DNA of 64,000 nt. It comes from Pseudomonadota bacterium. Its GTDB lineage: Bacteria > Pseudomonadota > Alphaproteobacteria > Acetobacterales > Acetobacteraceae. Location: positions 448,042 to 512,041 of the forward strand of contig JAKBAD010000002.1 of the NCBI GenBank assembly GCA_021809435.1, in the 5' to 3' direction. Positions 23,792-32,487 of this stretch are shown here, in pieces (position 1 is the first letter of the stretch; the number at the start of each line of letters is the position of its first letter). A model generated the notes under the pieces. That model was not told the DNA's origin. It did no database searches and saw only the letters and a list, made by a program, of their open reading frames with translations. A program made the position numbers and the translations under genes.

Positions 23792-25015
23792 TTATACCGG
23801 TTTACCGCCGGTTTCCAGCATGGCGGGGTCCGCCACCTCCACCAGCAGCGCCCGGTCGAAGCCGTTAAAAGCCGTACGCAGGCTCGTGCCATAAGCCCCT
23901 ACCTGACCAATCTCGATCCAGTCGCCCTCCTTGGCGTCGGCGGGCAGCATGAACGGTCCCTCCATGACATCGAGCGCATCGCAGGTCGGGCCGAAAAACC
24001 CGAACGCGGCATCGGGCGCGCCAACATCATTATGCCCTGGGCGGATGAGACGGGTGGGAAAGCGGAAATTCAACGCCCCGGCATCGGCCAGCGCCCCATA
24101 AACCCCATCATTAATATAGAGCATCGCCTCCTTGCGCAGTTGCACCTGCACCACCACCGAACCGCCCCCGGCAACCAGCGCCCGGCCCGGCTCTGCCCAC
24201 AGCTTCACGCCCGGCATGTCCAATTCCGCATAGGCCTCATCGATCACCTGCAAAAAAGCGCCCAGCGCCGGCGGGTCCATATCGGGGTAGGCAACCGGAA
24301 AACCGCCCCCGACATCGAGCACCTCGACCCGCACGCCCGAAGCCCGGATGACCTCACCACTCAGCCTGATCGCCGTGCGCCAGGCCTCGGGCTCCAGACA
24401 TTGCGAGCCAACGTGAAACGCCACCCCCAGCCGCCCGGCCCGCCCACGCGCCATGGCCAGAAGCCGGGCCGCCAGGTCTGGCGTGGCGCCAAATTTCTTC
24501 GACAAATTAATCGACGCCCCCGTTTCGGGCAGACCAATCCGCACAAACAGGCCGGGGCGGGCATCGGGCTCCAGCACGGCCAGTATCTTCTCAAGCTCCT
24601 CTTCCGAATCCAGCACGAAATCCCGCACATGGTGCAGATCCCACGCCTCACGGATGGCCAGACGGGACTTGACCGGGTGCATGAAATGGATTTCCGCCCC
24701 CGGAAACAGCCGGCGCACCAGCTGAACCTCCGAAATCGAGGCGCAATCGAAATGCCGAATCCCGCCCTCCCACAAAGCCCGCAGCACGGTGGGTTCGGGG
24801 TTACATTTCACGGCATACAGCACCTCGCCCTTGAACCCGTGGCGGAACGCGAAGGCACTCGCCGCGATCACGCCAGGGCGGATGCAATGCATCGGCTCGG
24901 CGGGGCGGAGCGCCGCGACCATTTCATCGACACTGGGTAATTTTGGCTCATCGGGCCGCAAGCTCAAACGATGGACAAGCGGCTCCACGACCGCGCGTGA
25001 CTGAATCAGGCTCAT
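23792..25015 (-). CDS. Ornithine decarboxylase (type III PLP, ODC/DapDC fold)
   Basis: ODC converts ornithine to putrescine, the entry to polyamine synthesis. The protein is about 407 residues with the alanine-racemase-fold core: PLP lysine in VLYAVKCNPEP (near residue 70), HVGSQCLEPEAW, the glycine loop DVGGGFPVAYP, and the active-site cysteine segment FFGPTCDALD. The GPTCDALD segment and the lack of DapDC substrate motifs favour ODC over diaminopimelate decarboxylase; lysine activity remains possible. A GTG at 25024 is an alternative start, with GAGG only 2 bases away, so I prefer the ATG at 25015. A long 5' leader with a hairpin precedes it. Confidence 0.85.
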   Translation of the reverse strand: MSLIQSRAVVEPLVHRLSLRPDEPKLPSVDEMVAALRPAEPMHCIRPGVIAASAFAFRHGFKGEVLYAVKCNPEPTVLRALWEGGIRHFDCASISEVQLVRRLFPGAEIHFMHPVKSRLAIREAWDLHHVRDFVLDSEEELEKILAVLEPDARPGLFVRIGLPETGASINLSKKFGATPDLAARLLAMARGRAGRLGVAFHVGSQCLEPEAWRTAIRLSGEVIRASGVRVEVLDVGGGFPVAYPDMDPPALGAFLQVIDEAYAELDMPGVKLWAEPGRALVAGGGSVVVQVQLRKEAMLYINDGVYGALADAGALNFRFPTRLIRPGHNDVGAPDAAFGFFGPTCDALDVMEGPFMLPADAKEGDWIEIGQVGAYGTSLRTAFNGFDRALLVEVADPAMLETGGKPV

Positions 25016-25380
25016 ATCGGACACATCCTCAAACGCCCTTCAAACGCTGAGATAAGCGTGAAGGGATTAACAACAAGATCACTGACGGCGCGCGCAAGGC
25101 GCGTCCCTCAAACTCAGGCTGAGATGAGAATGGTCGTACTTCGCATGGTGATATTGCGTTCCAGCAATTTAACGGCTCCCAACTGATCGACCCCGTTGCC
25201 AAACCGGGAGGCCGAGAGACCGGGACACGTTTTGCAACCGACTCCCCCTTTTGGGCACCTGCCGGTCAACGCGTCTGGTGCGCTCCATGTTCGTCGCACA
25301 CATCTTCTCATAAGGCATTCCGCCCGGAACTTGTTATGCAATCTCCGCATGGCGCCGCGAGGGTTATGCCCCACACCGCC
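25016..25380 (-). promoter_or_regulatory. Long structured leader of the ornithine decarboxylase gene (speF-motif candidate)
   Basis: About 365 bases upstream of the decarboxylase contain no convincing gene. Next to the start codon an 11-bp stem with an AA bulge spans 25036-25065. A 10-codon ORF (25114-25146, MRSTTILISA) lies upstream, itself the end of a longer but unconvincing minus-strand frame. Alphaproteobacterial ODC genes are known to be preceded by the speF RNA motif of a few hundred bases, and this leader is in the right place and size. I have not matched it to the motif's consensus, so the identity is inference. Confidence 0.45.
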
Positions 25381-25443
25381 AAAACCACACAAAACCACAT
25401 TTTTTGTGGCTTTATGTGGCTTTGCTTGGCTTTGTGTGGTTTT
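25381..25443. repeat. 10-bp phased repeat array (two inverted plus four direct units)
   Basis: The block is a run of 10-bp units: two AAAACCACAY units at 25381-25400, followed by four TTTNTGTGGC-like units at 25401-25440. The two halves are inverted relative to one another, so AAAACCACACAAA (25381-25393) pairs with TTTGTGTGGTTTT (25431-25443). Each unit spans close to one helical turn. It lies between the divergent decarboxylase and the FAD-GcvT dehydrogenase. Confidence 0.8.
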
Positions 25444-25502
25444 TGAGTTGATTTTTCATGGGCCCAAAGGCATGTCTGAGCCAACATCCACAGGGGACGG
25501 GC

Positions 25503-27944
25503 ATGAGCGATTTTCCAACCCAGGCGCGCGCGGTGATCATTGGTGGCGGCATCATCGGCTGCTCGACCGCCTACCACCTCTCCCGGCTCGGCTGGGAGGT
25601 GGTGCTGATCGAAAAAGGTCAGTTGACCTCCGGCTCCACATGGCACGCCGCCGGGTTGGTTGGGCAATTGCGCACATCGGCCAATATCACTCAATTACTG
25701 GGGGAATCGGTCAAGCTCTATAAAACCCTTGAAGCTGAAACCGGCTTGGCCACCGGCTGGAAAATGAATGGCGGATTGCGGCTGGCCTGTAACGAGGAAC
25801 GCTGGATCGAGGTCAAGCGCCAGGCAACCACGGCGCGCTCATTTGGGCTGGACATGCACCTGCTCACCCCTTCAGAGGCGCAAAAACTATGGCCCTTGAT
25901 GGATGTTTCCGATGTCATCGGCGCGGCCTTCCTACCTACCGATGGCCAGGCCTCGCCGTCCGATATCACCCAGTCCCTGGCCAAAGGCGCGCGCATGACG
26001 GGGACGAGGATTTTTGAAAATACCGAGGTTACGGGATTTGAGATTAAAAATCGCCGGGTCGAGGCGGTGCTGACCGCCAGGGGGCGGATCGCCTGCGAGG
26101 TGGCGATTAATTGCGCCGGCCAATGGGCGCGCGAACTGGGCGCAATGGCCGGGGTGAACGTACCACTCGTGTCGGTTCAGCATCAATATCTCATCACTGA
26201 GCGAATCGCCGGCGTGACGCCCGATTTGCCGACCCTGCGCGACCCTGACCGGCTGACCTATTACAAGGAAGAGGTCGGCGGGCTGGTGATGGGCGGTTAT
26301 GAGCATAACCCGATCCCCTGGGCGGAGCGGGGGTTTCCGAAACATTTTGAATTTCAGTTGCTCGATTCAAATTTCGATCATTTTCAACCGCTGATGGAAC
26401 AAGCCCTTGGGCGCGTGCCGGCGCTGGAAACCGCGGGGGTGAAGCAACTCATCAACGGCCCGGAATCCTTCACCCCCGACGGCAATTTTATTTTGGGCGA
26501 AGCCCCGGAAGTGGCCGGATTTTTTGTCGGCGCCGGGTTTAACGCGTTCGGCATTGCCTCGGGCGGCGGGGCGGGCAAGGTGCTGGCCGAATGGGTGGCG
26601 GGCGGCGAAGCGCCTTATGATCTGTGGCCGGTTGATATTCGCCGTTTTGGGCGCAACCATCAAGATGTTTCCTGGGTGCGGGCGCGCACGCTCGAAGCCT
26701 ATGCGCATCATTATTCGATCGCCTATCCCAATGAGGAACTGATTTCCGGGCGGCCACTGCGGCGCTCGCCACTTTATCGCCACTTGCAAAGCCAGGGGGC
26801 GGTATTTGGCGAAAAACTGGGCTGGGAGCGGCCAAACTGGTTTGCCGCGCCAGGCGAAGCGCCACAAGATCTGTACACTTATAAACGGCCCAACTGGTTC
26901 GGTGCCGTGGCGCGCGAGCACAGGGCGGTGCGTGAGGCGGTGGGGGTGTTTGACCAGACCTCGTTCGCCAAATTCCGGCTCGTGGGGTATGATGCCGCGC
27001 GGGCGCTCGACTGGATTTGCGCCAATGACGTGACGAAAGCGCCGGGCAGCCTGACTTACACCCAGATGCTGAACAAGCGCGGCGGAATTGAGGCTGATTT
27101 GACGGTCGCGCGGCTGGCCGAGGATGAGTTCTATATCGTCACCGGCACCGGCTTCGCGACCCATGATTTCGACTGGATCGCGCGCAATATTCCGGCTGGC
27201 TTTGACGCCAAACTTCTTGATGTCACCTCGCAAAATGCCGTGCTGAGCCTGATGGGCCCGCGCGCGCGCGATGTGCTGGCGAAGCTCACCGGTGACGATG
27301 TTTCCCATGCCGCGCTGCCATTTGGTTCGGCGCGTGTGCTGAGCGTGGCGGGCGCGCCGGTGCTGGCCTTGCGTGTGACTTATGTGGGGGAACTGGGGTG
27401 GGAGCTGCATATTCCGGTCGAGTTCGCGCTCACGGTTTACGAAAAGCTGATGGGGGCGGGGGCGGAGTTTGGTATTGTGAATGCCGGGTACCGGGCCATT
27501 GAGACATTGCGCCTGGAAAAGGCCTACCGGGCCTGGGGGGCGGATATCGGCCCTGATTATACACCGCTCGAGGCTGGGCTGGGTTGGGCTGTGAAGCTGC
27601 GCAAGTCCATTCCCTTTCTGGGCCGCGAGGCGCTGCTGGCACAACGACAGGCCGGGGTGAAAAAACTGCTCGCCACCTTCACGGTTGAGGACCCGGCGGT
27701 CATTTTGCTGGGCCGGGAGACCATTTACCGCAATGGTGAGCGGGTTGGGTGGCTGGCATCGGGCGGGTTTGGGCATACGGTGCAAAAACCCATTGGGCTT
27801 GGTTATGTGCGCAACCCTGACGGGGTGACGGCCGATTATGTGGAGCGCGGCGTTTATGAGCTGGAAGTGGCGGGCGCGCGCGTGCCGGCAAACGTGACCT
27901 TGGCGCCGCTCTATGACCCGCAAATGGCGCGCATCAAAGCCTGA
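25503..27944 (+). CDS. Dimethylglycine/sarcosine dehydrogenase-like flavoprotein with GcvT-type domain
   Basis: The 813-residue protein combines an N-terminal FAD oxidase domain (IIGGGIIGCSTAYHL near residue 10; SGSTWHAAGLVGQL with a conserved histidine near the flavin attachment site), a central FAO_M-type domain, and a C-terminal GcvT/aminomethyltransferase domain (VTYVGELGWELHIPVE, GYRAIETLRLEKAYRAWG, LGREALL). Relatives oxidise dimethylglycine, sarcosine or similar N-methyl amines and pass the one-carbon unit to tetrahydrofolate. I start at 25503 (MSDFPTQ); the frame opens 45 bases earlier. Downstream there is a hairpin terminator. Confidence 0.85.
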   Translation: MSDFPTQARAVIIGGGIIGCSTAYHLSRLGWEVVLIEKGQLTSGSTWHAAGLVGQLRTSANITQLLGESVKLYKTLEAETGLATGWKMNGGLRLACNEERWIEVKRQATTARSFGLDMHLLTPSEAQKLWPLMDVSDVIGAAFLPTDGQASPSDITQSLAKGARMTGTRIFENTEVTGFEIKNRRVEAVLTARGRIACEVAINCAGQWARELGAMAGVNVPLVSVQHQYLITERIAGVTPDLPTLRDPDRLTYYKEEVGGLVMGGYEHNPIPWAERGFPKHFEFQLLDSNFDHFQPLMEQALGRVPALETAGVKQLINGPESFTPDGNFILGEAPEVAGFFVGAGFNAFGIASGGGAGKVLAEWVAGGEAPYDLWPVDIRRFGRNHQDVSWVRARTLEAYAHHYSIAYPNEELISGRPLRRSPLYRHLQSQGAVFGEKLGWERPNWFAAPGEAPQDLYTYKRPNWFGAVAREHRAVREAVGVFDQTSFAKFRLVGYDAARALDWICANDVTKAPGSLTYTQMLNKRGGIEADLTVARLAEDEFYIVTGTGFATHDFDWIARNIPAGFDAKLLDVTSQNAVLSLMGPRARDVLAKLTGDDVSHAALPFGSARVLSVAGAPVLALRVTYVGELGWELHIPVEFALTVYEKLMGAGAEFGIVNAGYRAIETLRLEKAYRAWGADIGPDYTPLEAGLGWAVKLRKSIPFLGREALLAQRQAGVKKLLATFTVEDPAVILLGRETIYRNGERVGWLASGGFGHTVQKPIGLGYVRNPDGVTADYVERGVYELEVAGARVPANVTLAPLYDPQMARIKA

Positions 27945-28017
27945 CCTCACCTTTTGCCCCAGTCCCCTTGCTCATAGGGCAAGTGGGGTCGCGCCCTTGG
28001 GAACAAAAGTTTTTGGT

Positions 28018-28044
28018 GCCGCTTTTTCAAAAAGCGGCCTCTTT
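28018..28044 (+). terminator. Hairpin terminator after the FAD-GcvT dehydrogenase
   Basis: A perfect 10-bp stem (GCCGCTTTTT with AAAAAGCGGC) and a 1-base loop is followed by the T-rich CTCTTTATCTTA on the plus strand. The preceding AAAGTTTTTGG sequence makes it a second copy, in the opposite orientation, of the element at 1580-1624. Confidence 0.75.
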
Positions 28045-28058
28045 ATCTTATGGTTTTC

Positions 28059-28841
28059 TTACGGCTTCCCAACGCCCCCACCCCCGCCACCGAACAGCAG
28101 CTGGGTATTGGCCTCGGCGCAGAGGGTGACGAATTCGCGCACTGGTGGGGCGTTGGTGATGAGCAGGTCGGCCTCGTGCAGGGGGCAGACGCGCACCGGG
28201 GCCTCGCGGCCAAATTTTGAGGCATCGGCGACGAACCAGGCTTCCTCGGCGCGGGCCATGGCGGCGCGGGCGAATTCGGCTTCGTGCATGTGAAAATCGA
28301 CAAAATCGCCCCGCCAATTGATGCCGGCGGTGGACAGGATGGCGGCCTTGACATCGAACTGGCGCAAGAACTTGACCACCTGGGGCCCGAAGGACGCGGC
28401 GTCGTCTCCGGCCAGCTCACCGCCCGCCATGAACACGCGGTTATTGGCATGGCCCGCCAGACGGCTGGCGATTTGGGCGGAATTGGTGACCACCACCAGT
28501 TTTGAGCGCGCGCGCAGGGCATCGGCCACATAGGTGGTGGTGGTGCCGTTATCGAGAATCAGGGCATCGCCATTTTTCACCAGCCCCAGCACCAGGGCGG
28601 CGACATCGCGCTTGGGCAGGGCGTTGCGGGCCAGACGGCGCTGGAAGGGCGGCTCGTCCTCGTTAGGGGGCAGCATGAGGCCGCCATGGAAATGCAGCAG
28701 ATCACCGCGCTCGAGCAGCGGCTTGACGGTACGGCGGATGGTTTCAGTGGTGACACCGAGCCGGCTGGCCAGCTCGGTGATGGCGCAGGAGCCGAGATGA
28801 CGGAGTTCGGTGAGGATCTGGCCCTGGCGTTTGAGTGACAT
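28059..28841 (-). CDS. DeoR-family transcriptional regulator
   Basis: The 260-residue protein has the DeoR N-terminal helix-turn-helix (RQGQILTELRHLGSCAITELASRLGVTTETIRR, residues about 5-38) and the DeoRC effector domain, with DNGTTTTYVADAL and GGELAGDDAASFGP. DeoR-type regulators sense phosphorylated sugars or related metabolites; the ligand is unknown. The C-terminus is a glycine run. I start at the ATG at 28841, because the frame upstream is low-complexity and overlaps the CHAD gene. The start follows the CHAD stop by a single base, so they share a transcript. Confidence 0.85.
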   Translation of the reverse strand: MSLKRQGQILTELRHLGSCAITELASRLGVTTETIRRTVKPLLERGDLLHFHGGLMLPPNEDEPPFQRRLARNALPKRDVAALVLGLVKNGDALILDNGTTTTYVADALRARSKLVVVTNSAQIASRLAGHANNRVFMAGGELAGDDAASFGPQVVKFLRQFDVKAAILSTAGINWRGDFVDFHMHEAEFARAAMARAEEAWFVADASKFGREAPVRVCPLHEADLLITNAPPVREFVTLCAEANTQLLFGGGGGGVGKP

Positions 28842-28842
28842 G

Positions 28843-30333
28843 TCAGCCCGCGAATGGCTTGGTGGCCAGAAATTCTTTCCAGCGTTTGAGCAGCGGGCGG
28901 TCGGCGGCCAGCGCCGCGTGGGCGCACCAGCCTGTGACAATGCCGGCGGCATGGGCGGTTTGCGGCGATGACTGGTCGAGCCGGGCCAGAAGGGTTTGGG
29001 CGGTGGCCAGATCGTTGAGGGTGCCAAGCTCCTCCTGCAGGCTCGCGGCGGCCTCGGCATAAGCGCGCACGCGGGATTTCGGCTCGTAGAGCCCGCCGAA
29101 CAGGTCGGCGGCATAGCGGAGTTTTTTCAGCTCGATGCGCAGAAGATGGCGCGCGGGAGCTGGTAAATGGCGCAGATGCCTGCCGCTTTTACGCACTTTG
29201 CGGTGCAGACGGGCGAGCTGAAGCGTGGCGAAGCCCGTGGCCGGGGCGGCGAGGCTGGGCAGGGCTTCGGGGGTTAGTGTGCCGCGCCAGCCGCGGCGGG
29301 CGAGAAATTCCTCGAGCGCCAGCACGAACAGGGTTGGGCCGGGCGAGGCGAGCAGGTCGCTCACCGCCTGATAGCCCTGAGCGCGCTGGGCGGCGCACTG
29401 GTCGTAAAGCTCGGCGAAGCCTGGCTCGGCACCATATATCCGCCCTGGGCCGGCTTTGATCAGGCTGGTGAACACATCCCAGTTACGGGCTTCGCCCATG
29501 GTGGCGGCGATATGTTTGGCCTCGGCGCGGAAGCCGGCGAATTCGGGCGCCGGCAGGGCGCGGGCGAACAGGCCGAGCACGGAGCGCAGGCGGCGCATGG
29601 CGACGCGCATTTGGTGAATGGCGTTGACGGTATCGCCGGTGAAAAACGCCTGCCAGTTGGCGGTGAACTGGGTGAGGCAGGAGCGGATGAGGAGAATGAT
29701 GGCATCATCGAGCGAGGGATGACCGGACAGGCCGGGGCCGGCACGCATCACGGGGGGCGGCGCATCGGTGACCAGGCGGGCGCCGCGCTGGGGCAGGGGT
29801 TCGGGGTCGAGGGGGAGGCCATGCTCGGCGGCCAGGGCCAGGGCGGTTTTGGCGGCCTGGGCTTCTGGCCCCTCGATGACCAGGGCGGAGACCGGCAGCT
29901 TGGCGGTTTGGGTGGTGAGGGTGCCGGTTTCGAGCGTGAGGGAGACGCCGCCCTGGCTGGTGGTGACGCGCTTGAGCGTGGCGGTGAATTGCGGCTCGAG
30001 ACGGGCATCGCCCATCAGGGCGGTGAGGCTCTCGGCCCATTCGGGGCCAAGCGCCGCCAGGACGGGCACGGCGGCTGGGGATGGAACCTCGAGCAGGGCT
30101 GTGGGGGTTTGCAGGCGCAGACGCCAGGACCGCCCGCGCCGGAGGGTGGAGAGGGTCAGGCCGGCCCGGCTTAAGGCCCGCTCTGGCGTGTCGAACCAGG
30201 TTTCGAGGCGGTTTTGGCCACGGGCGGCCAGGCGGGCGGCCCAGGATTTTTGCGCGGCGCGGGGCACCACGAGGCGCAAAAGCGCCTGGGGCTGGGGCGC
30301 GGGATCAACGGGCGCGGGGGCTGGCTCTGTCAC
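28843..30333 (-). CDS. CHAD-domain protein with a degenerate CYTH-like N-terminus
   Basis: The 496-residue protein has a C-terminal CHAD domain (residues about 205-495), a helical bundle rich in conserved histidine and basic residues, visible in NAIHQMRVAMRRLRSVLG and LLRIELKKLRYAADLF. CHAD domains bind polyphosphate. The N-terminal 190 residues resemble a CYTH (triphosphate tunnel) domain in layout, but the expected ExExK motif is replaced by LLRLVVP, so tunnel catalysis is doubtful. It is upstream of and nearly abutting a DeoR regulator. Localisation is cytoplasmic. Confidence 0.8.
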   Translation of the reverse strand: MTEPAPAPVDPAPQPQALLRLVVPRAAQKSWAARLAARGQNRLETWFDTPERALSRAGLTLSTLRRGRSWRLRLQTPTALLEVPSPAAVPVLAALGPEWAESLTALMGDARLEPQFTATLKRVTTSQGGVSLTLETGTLTTQTAKLPVSALVIEGPEAQAAKTALALAAEHGLPLDPEPLPQRGARLVTDAPPPVMRAGPGLSGHPSLDDAIILLIRSCLTQFTANWQAFFTGDTVNAIHQMRVAMRRLRSVLGLFARALPAPEFAGFRAEAKHIAATMGEARNWDVFTSLIKAGPGRIYGAEPGFAELYDQCAAQRAQGYQAVSDLLASPGPTLFVLALEEFLARRGWRGTLTPEALPSLAAPATGFATLQLARLHRKVRKSGRHLRHLPAPARHLLRIELKKLRYAADLFGGLYEPKSRVRAYAEAAASLQEELGTLNDLATAQTLLARLDQSSPQTAHAAGIVTGWCAHAALAADRPLLKRWKEFLATKPFAG

Positions 30334-30372
30334 GCCGCCACCATAGCCCTGTATGCCCGGATTTTGAAGGGT

Positions 30373-31314
30373 TTAGACGCGGGTGATGGTTTGGGCGAAC
30401 AGGGAGGCGCCGTGCTCGTCGATGAGGCTGTAGTGAAACATGCCCGCCGAAAGGGAGACGGCCATGAAGCCATGCGCGCCGGAGGCGAAACCTTGGGGGC
30501 GGAGCTGAGACGGAGGCTGATAGGTTTGCGAGCCCGCGCCGGTGACGATGTGGGTGAGGCCGGCCATGTGGACCGATTGCAGCGTGTGGTCGTGGCCGCA
30601 AATATAAACCGGCACCTTATGGCGCTGGAGGATGGGCAGGAGATGGGCGATCAGGTCGGGCTGGTCGTGGTCATGGTCGGGGTCGGCGGCGGGAATGATG
30701 GCGGTGTAGATGGGGTGATGACCGATGACGATGTTCCACTCGGCCTGGCTGGCGGCCAGCGCGGTATCGAGCCAGGCGAGTTGGGCGGTGGGGTTTTGGC
30801 CCTCGACCCGCACGTTCGAGCCGTAATATTTGGCAATGAAGGGCGAGGTGTCGAGGAAGTAAAAGGCGGCGGTGGCGCCGCCGGGCAGGGCGTGGGTCTC
30901 GGACCAGTAACGCGCGGGCATTTGCCAGCGGGGGGAGTGGTGAGCATAGGCCAGCTGAGCCTCGACATTGCCACGGTAATCATGGTTGCCGAGCAGCACC
31001 TTCCAGGGGGATTGCAAGGCGGGGGCGGTGTAGACCTGCTCGAAGCTCTGCCGCCATTGCGGGTCATCTAGGCTGGTGACGCCGTTTTCGTAGAAATTAT
31101 CGCCGACCGAGATGGTGAAGGCGCTGCCAAGCTCGGCGGCGCTCTTGCCCATTTGGGCGGCGACCGCCGCCTGGTGGTCGGCGCCGCGGCGGCCCCAATC
31201 GCCTATGAGCACGAAATTCAGCCCGGCCTGCTGGGCGGCGGCGCGCTGGCTGAGGGCGGCGGTGGCGCCGGAGAGGGCGGCGGAGGAGATGAAGTGACGG
31301 CGAGTGAGGATCAT
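30373..31314 (-). CDS. Secreted metallophosphoesterase (purple acid phosphatase-like)
   Basis: The 313-residue protein starts with a Tat-like signal (TRRHFISSAALSGATAALS, then QRAAA) and carries the calcineurin-like metal motifs in order: IGDWG near residue 36, SVGDNFYENG, LLGNHDYRG, VIGHHPIYTA and CGHDH. The GDWG/GDNFY pattern is that of purple acid phosphatase-like enzymes that act on phosphate esters outside the cytoplasm. I start at the ATG at 31314; a frame opens at 31386 but adds no conserved sequence. It lies downstream of the terminator of the propionate genes. Confidence 0.85.
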   Translation of the reverse strand: MILTRRHFISSAALSGATAALSQRAAAQQAGLNFVLIGDWGRRGADHQAAVAAQMGKSAAELGSAFTISVGDNFYENGVTSLDDPQWRQSFEQVYTAPALQSPWKVLLGNHDYRGNVEAQLAYAHHSPRWQMPARYWSETHALPGGATAAFYFLDTSPFIAKYYGSNVRVEGQNPTAQLAWLDTALAASQAEWNIVIGHHPIYTAIIPAADPDHDHDQPDLIAHLLPILQRHKVPVYICGHDHTLQSVHMAGLTHIVTGAGSQTYQPPSQLRPQGFASGAHGFMAVSLSAGMFHYSLIDEHGASLFAQTITRV

Positions 31315-31383
31315 GGCGGCGCTCCGGGCAGAACGGCGTTTGGGTAGCAGCGTCGCCGGTGGATTTCCATGACGGATTTGCGA

Positions 31384-31423
31384 CAAAAAAAAACCGCCCC
31401 GGCTTACGAGGTCCGGGACGGTT
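31384..31423 (-). terminator. Hairpin terminator of the prpD-prpC-prpB operon
   Basis: An 11-bp stem with one mismatch (AACCGCCCCGG with CCGGGACGGTT) is followed, reading the minus strand, by a run of ten T residues. It ends the leftward propionate operon. Confidence 0.85.
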
Positions 31424-31488
31424 CAAGGTGCCGGCCGCCCATGTTCAGGGGGGGAGGCGGCGACCGGCTGGGAGTTGTTATTCTGAGG

Positions 31489-32403
31489 TCAGGCGATGGG
31501 TTCGGGGACGATGGTTTTGACGATGGTGGAATCCAGCGCCTCGAAGCCGTCATAATCGATGGTGGAATAGAGATCCTTGCGGGTCAGCATCTGGTCCACG
31601 CAATTCTGGGCGCCGCCGTCGCGGGCAATGGCGGCGTAGAGCTTCTGCTGGGCAAGCGCCGCCACGCGGAGCGAGGTGACCGGCCAGATCACCATTTTAT
31701 AGCCCATGTCCTCGAACTGGGCCTTGGTGTAGAAGGGCGTGCGGCCGAATTCGGTCATGTTGGCGAGCAGGGGCACGCCGGGCATGCGCTTGGCGAATTC
31801 GCGGAACATGTCCTCGGTGTTCAGCGCCTCGGGGAAGATCGCGTCGGCGCCGGCTTCCATGTAGAGCTTGGCGCGGGCGACGGCGCCCTCGATGCCTTCG
31901 GAGGCCGCGGCGTCGGTGCGGGCGATGATGTAGAGATGGCGGCGGGCATGGCGGGCGGCGGCGACCTTGGCGGCCATGTCCTCGGGGCTGGCCAGCTTTT
32001 TGTCGTTCAGGTGGCCGCATTTCTTGGGCAGCACCTGGTCTTCGAGCTGGATGGCGCCGGCACCGGCATCTTCGAAGGTGCGGACCGTGTGCATGACGTT
32101 CAGCGCCTCGCCATAGCCGGTGTCGCCATCGGCCAGGATGGGCAGGCCGGAGGCGCGGGAAATCTGGCGGATGAAGAAGGCGACTTCATCGACGGTGATG
32201 ATGCCGAGATCGGGCAGACCCATCGAGGCGGTCATGGCCGCGCCGGAGAGATACACCGCCTCGAAGCCCGCCGCCTTGGCCTGCTGCGAGGCCAGGCCGT
32301 TATGGGCGCCGGGGATACCGAGGATGCCGGGACGGTTGACCAGGGCGCGGAAACGCTCGCCCGCGGGGGTGGGATCGTAATGAGAGGCGCTCAGATAGGT
32401 CAT
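31489..32403 (-). CDS. prpB: 2-methylisocitrate lyase
   Basis: PrpB splits 2-methylisocitrate into pyruvate and succinate in the 2-methylcitrate cycle. The 304-residue protein belongs to the isocitrate lyase/PEP mutase superfamily: GIPGAHNGLASQQAKAAG near the start, ILADGDTGYGEALNV with metal-binding aspartate, and the catalytic LPKKCGH (near residue 127). It is the last gene of prpD-prpC-prpB, 84 bases after prpC, with two hairpins in the gap. Confidence 0.95.
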   Translation of the reverse strand: MTYLSASHYDPTPAGERFRALVNRPGILGIPGAHNGLASQQAKAAGFEAVYLSGAAMTASMGLPDLGIITVDEVAFFIRQISRASGLPILADGDTGYGEALNVMHTVRTFEDAGAGAIQLEDQVLPKKCGHLNDKKLASPEDMAAKVAAARHARRHLYIIARTDAAASEGIEGAVARAKLYMEAGADAIFPEALNTEDMFREFAKRMPGVPLLANMTEFGRTPFYTKAQFEDMGYKMVIWPVTSLRVAALAQQKLYAAIARDGGAQNCVDQMLTRKDLYSTIDYDGFEALDSTIVKTIVPEPIA

Positions 32404-32433
32404 GGGATGCTCCTGTTTGGTCTTTTTGACAAA

Positions 32434-32478
32434 GAACCAAAAATCTTGGTTCCGGCGTGCGCGCGGGACGCACGCCGG
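32434..32478 (-). other. Pair of hairpins in the prpC-prpB gap
   Basis: Two stems lie between the coding regions: GAACCAA with TTGGTTC (32434-32452), and CCGGCGTGCG with CGCACGCCGG (32452-32478). On the minus strand the GC-rich one comes first and the AT-rich one second, with a T-rich tract near the second. They could protect the upstream mRNA or attenuate read-through to prpB. Confidence 0.5.
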
Positions 32479-32487
32479 CGGTTCAGC

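Noticed and set aside
23792-25015. Diaminopimelate decarboxylase as identity
   Set aside because: The GPTCDALD segment and overall length fit ODC better, and there is no lysine pathway context.
25114-25398. 94-codon minus-strand frame upstream of the decarboxylase
   Set aside because: No ribosome binding site, cysteine/arginine-rich, no recognisable homology; more likely part of the RNA leader. Only its last 10 codons are noted as a possible leader peptide.
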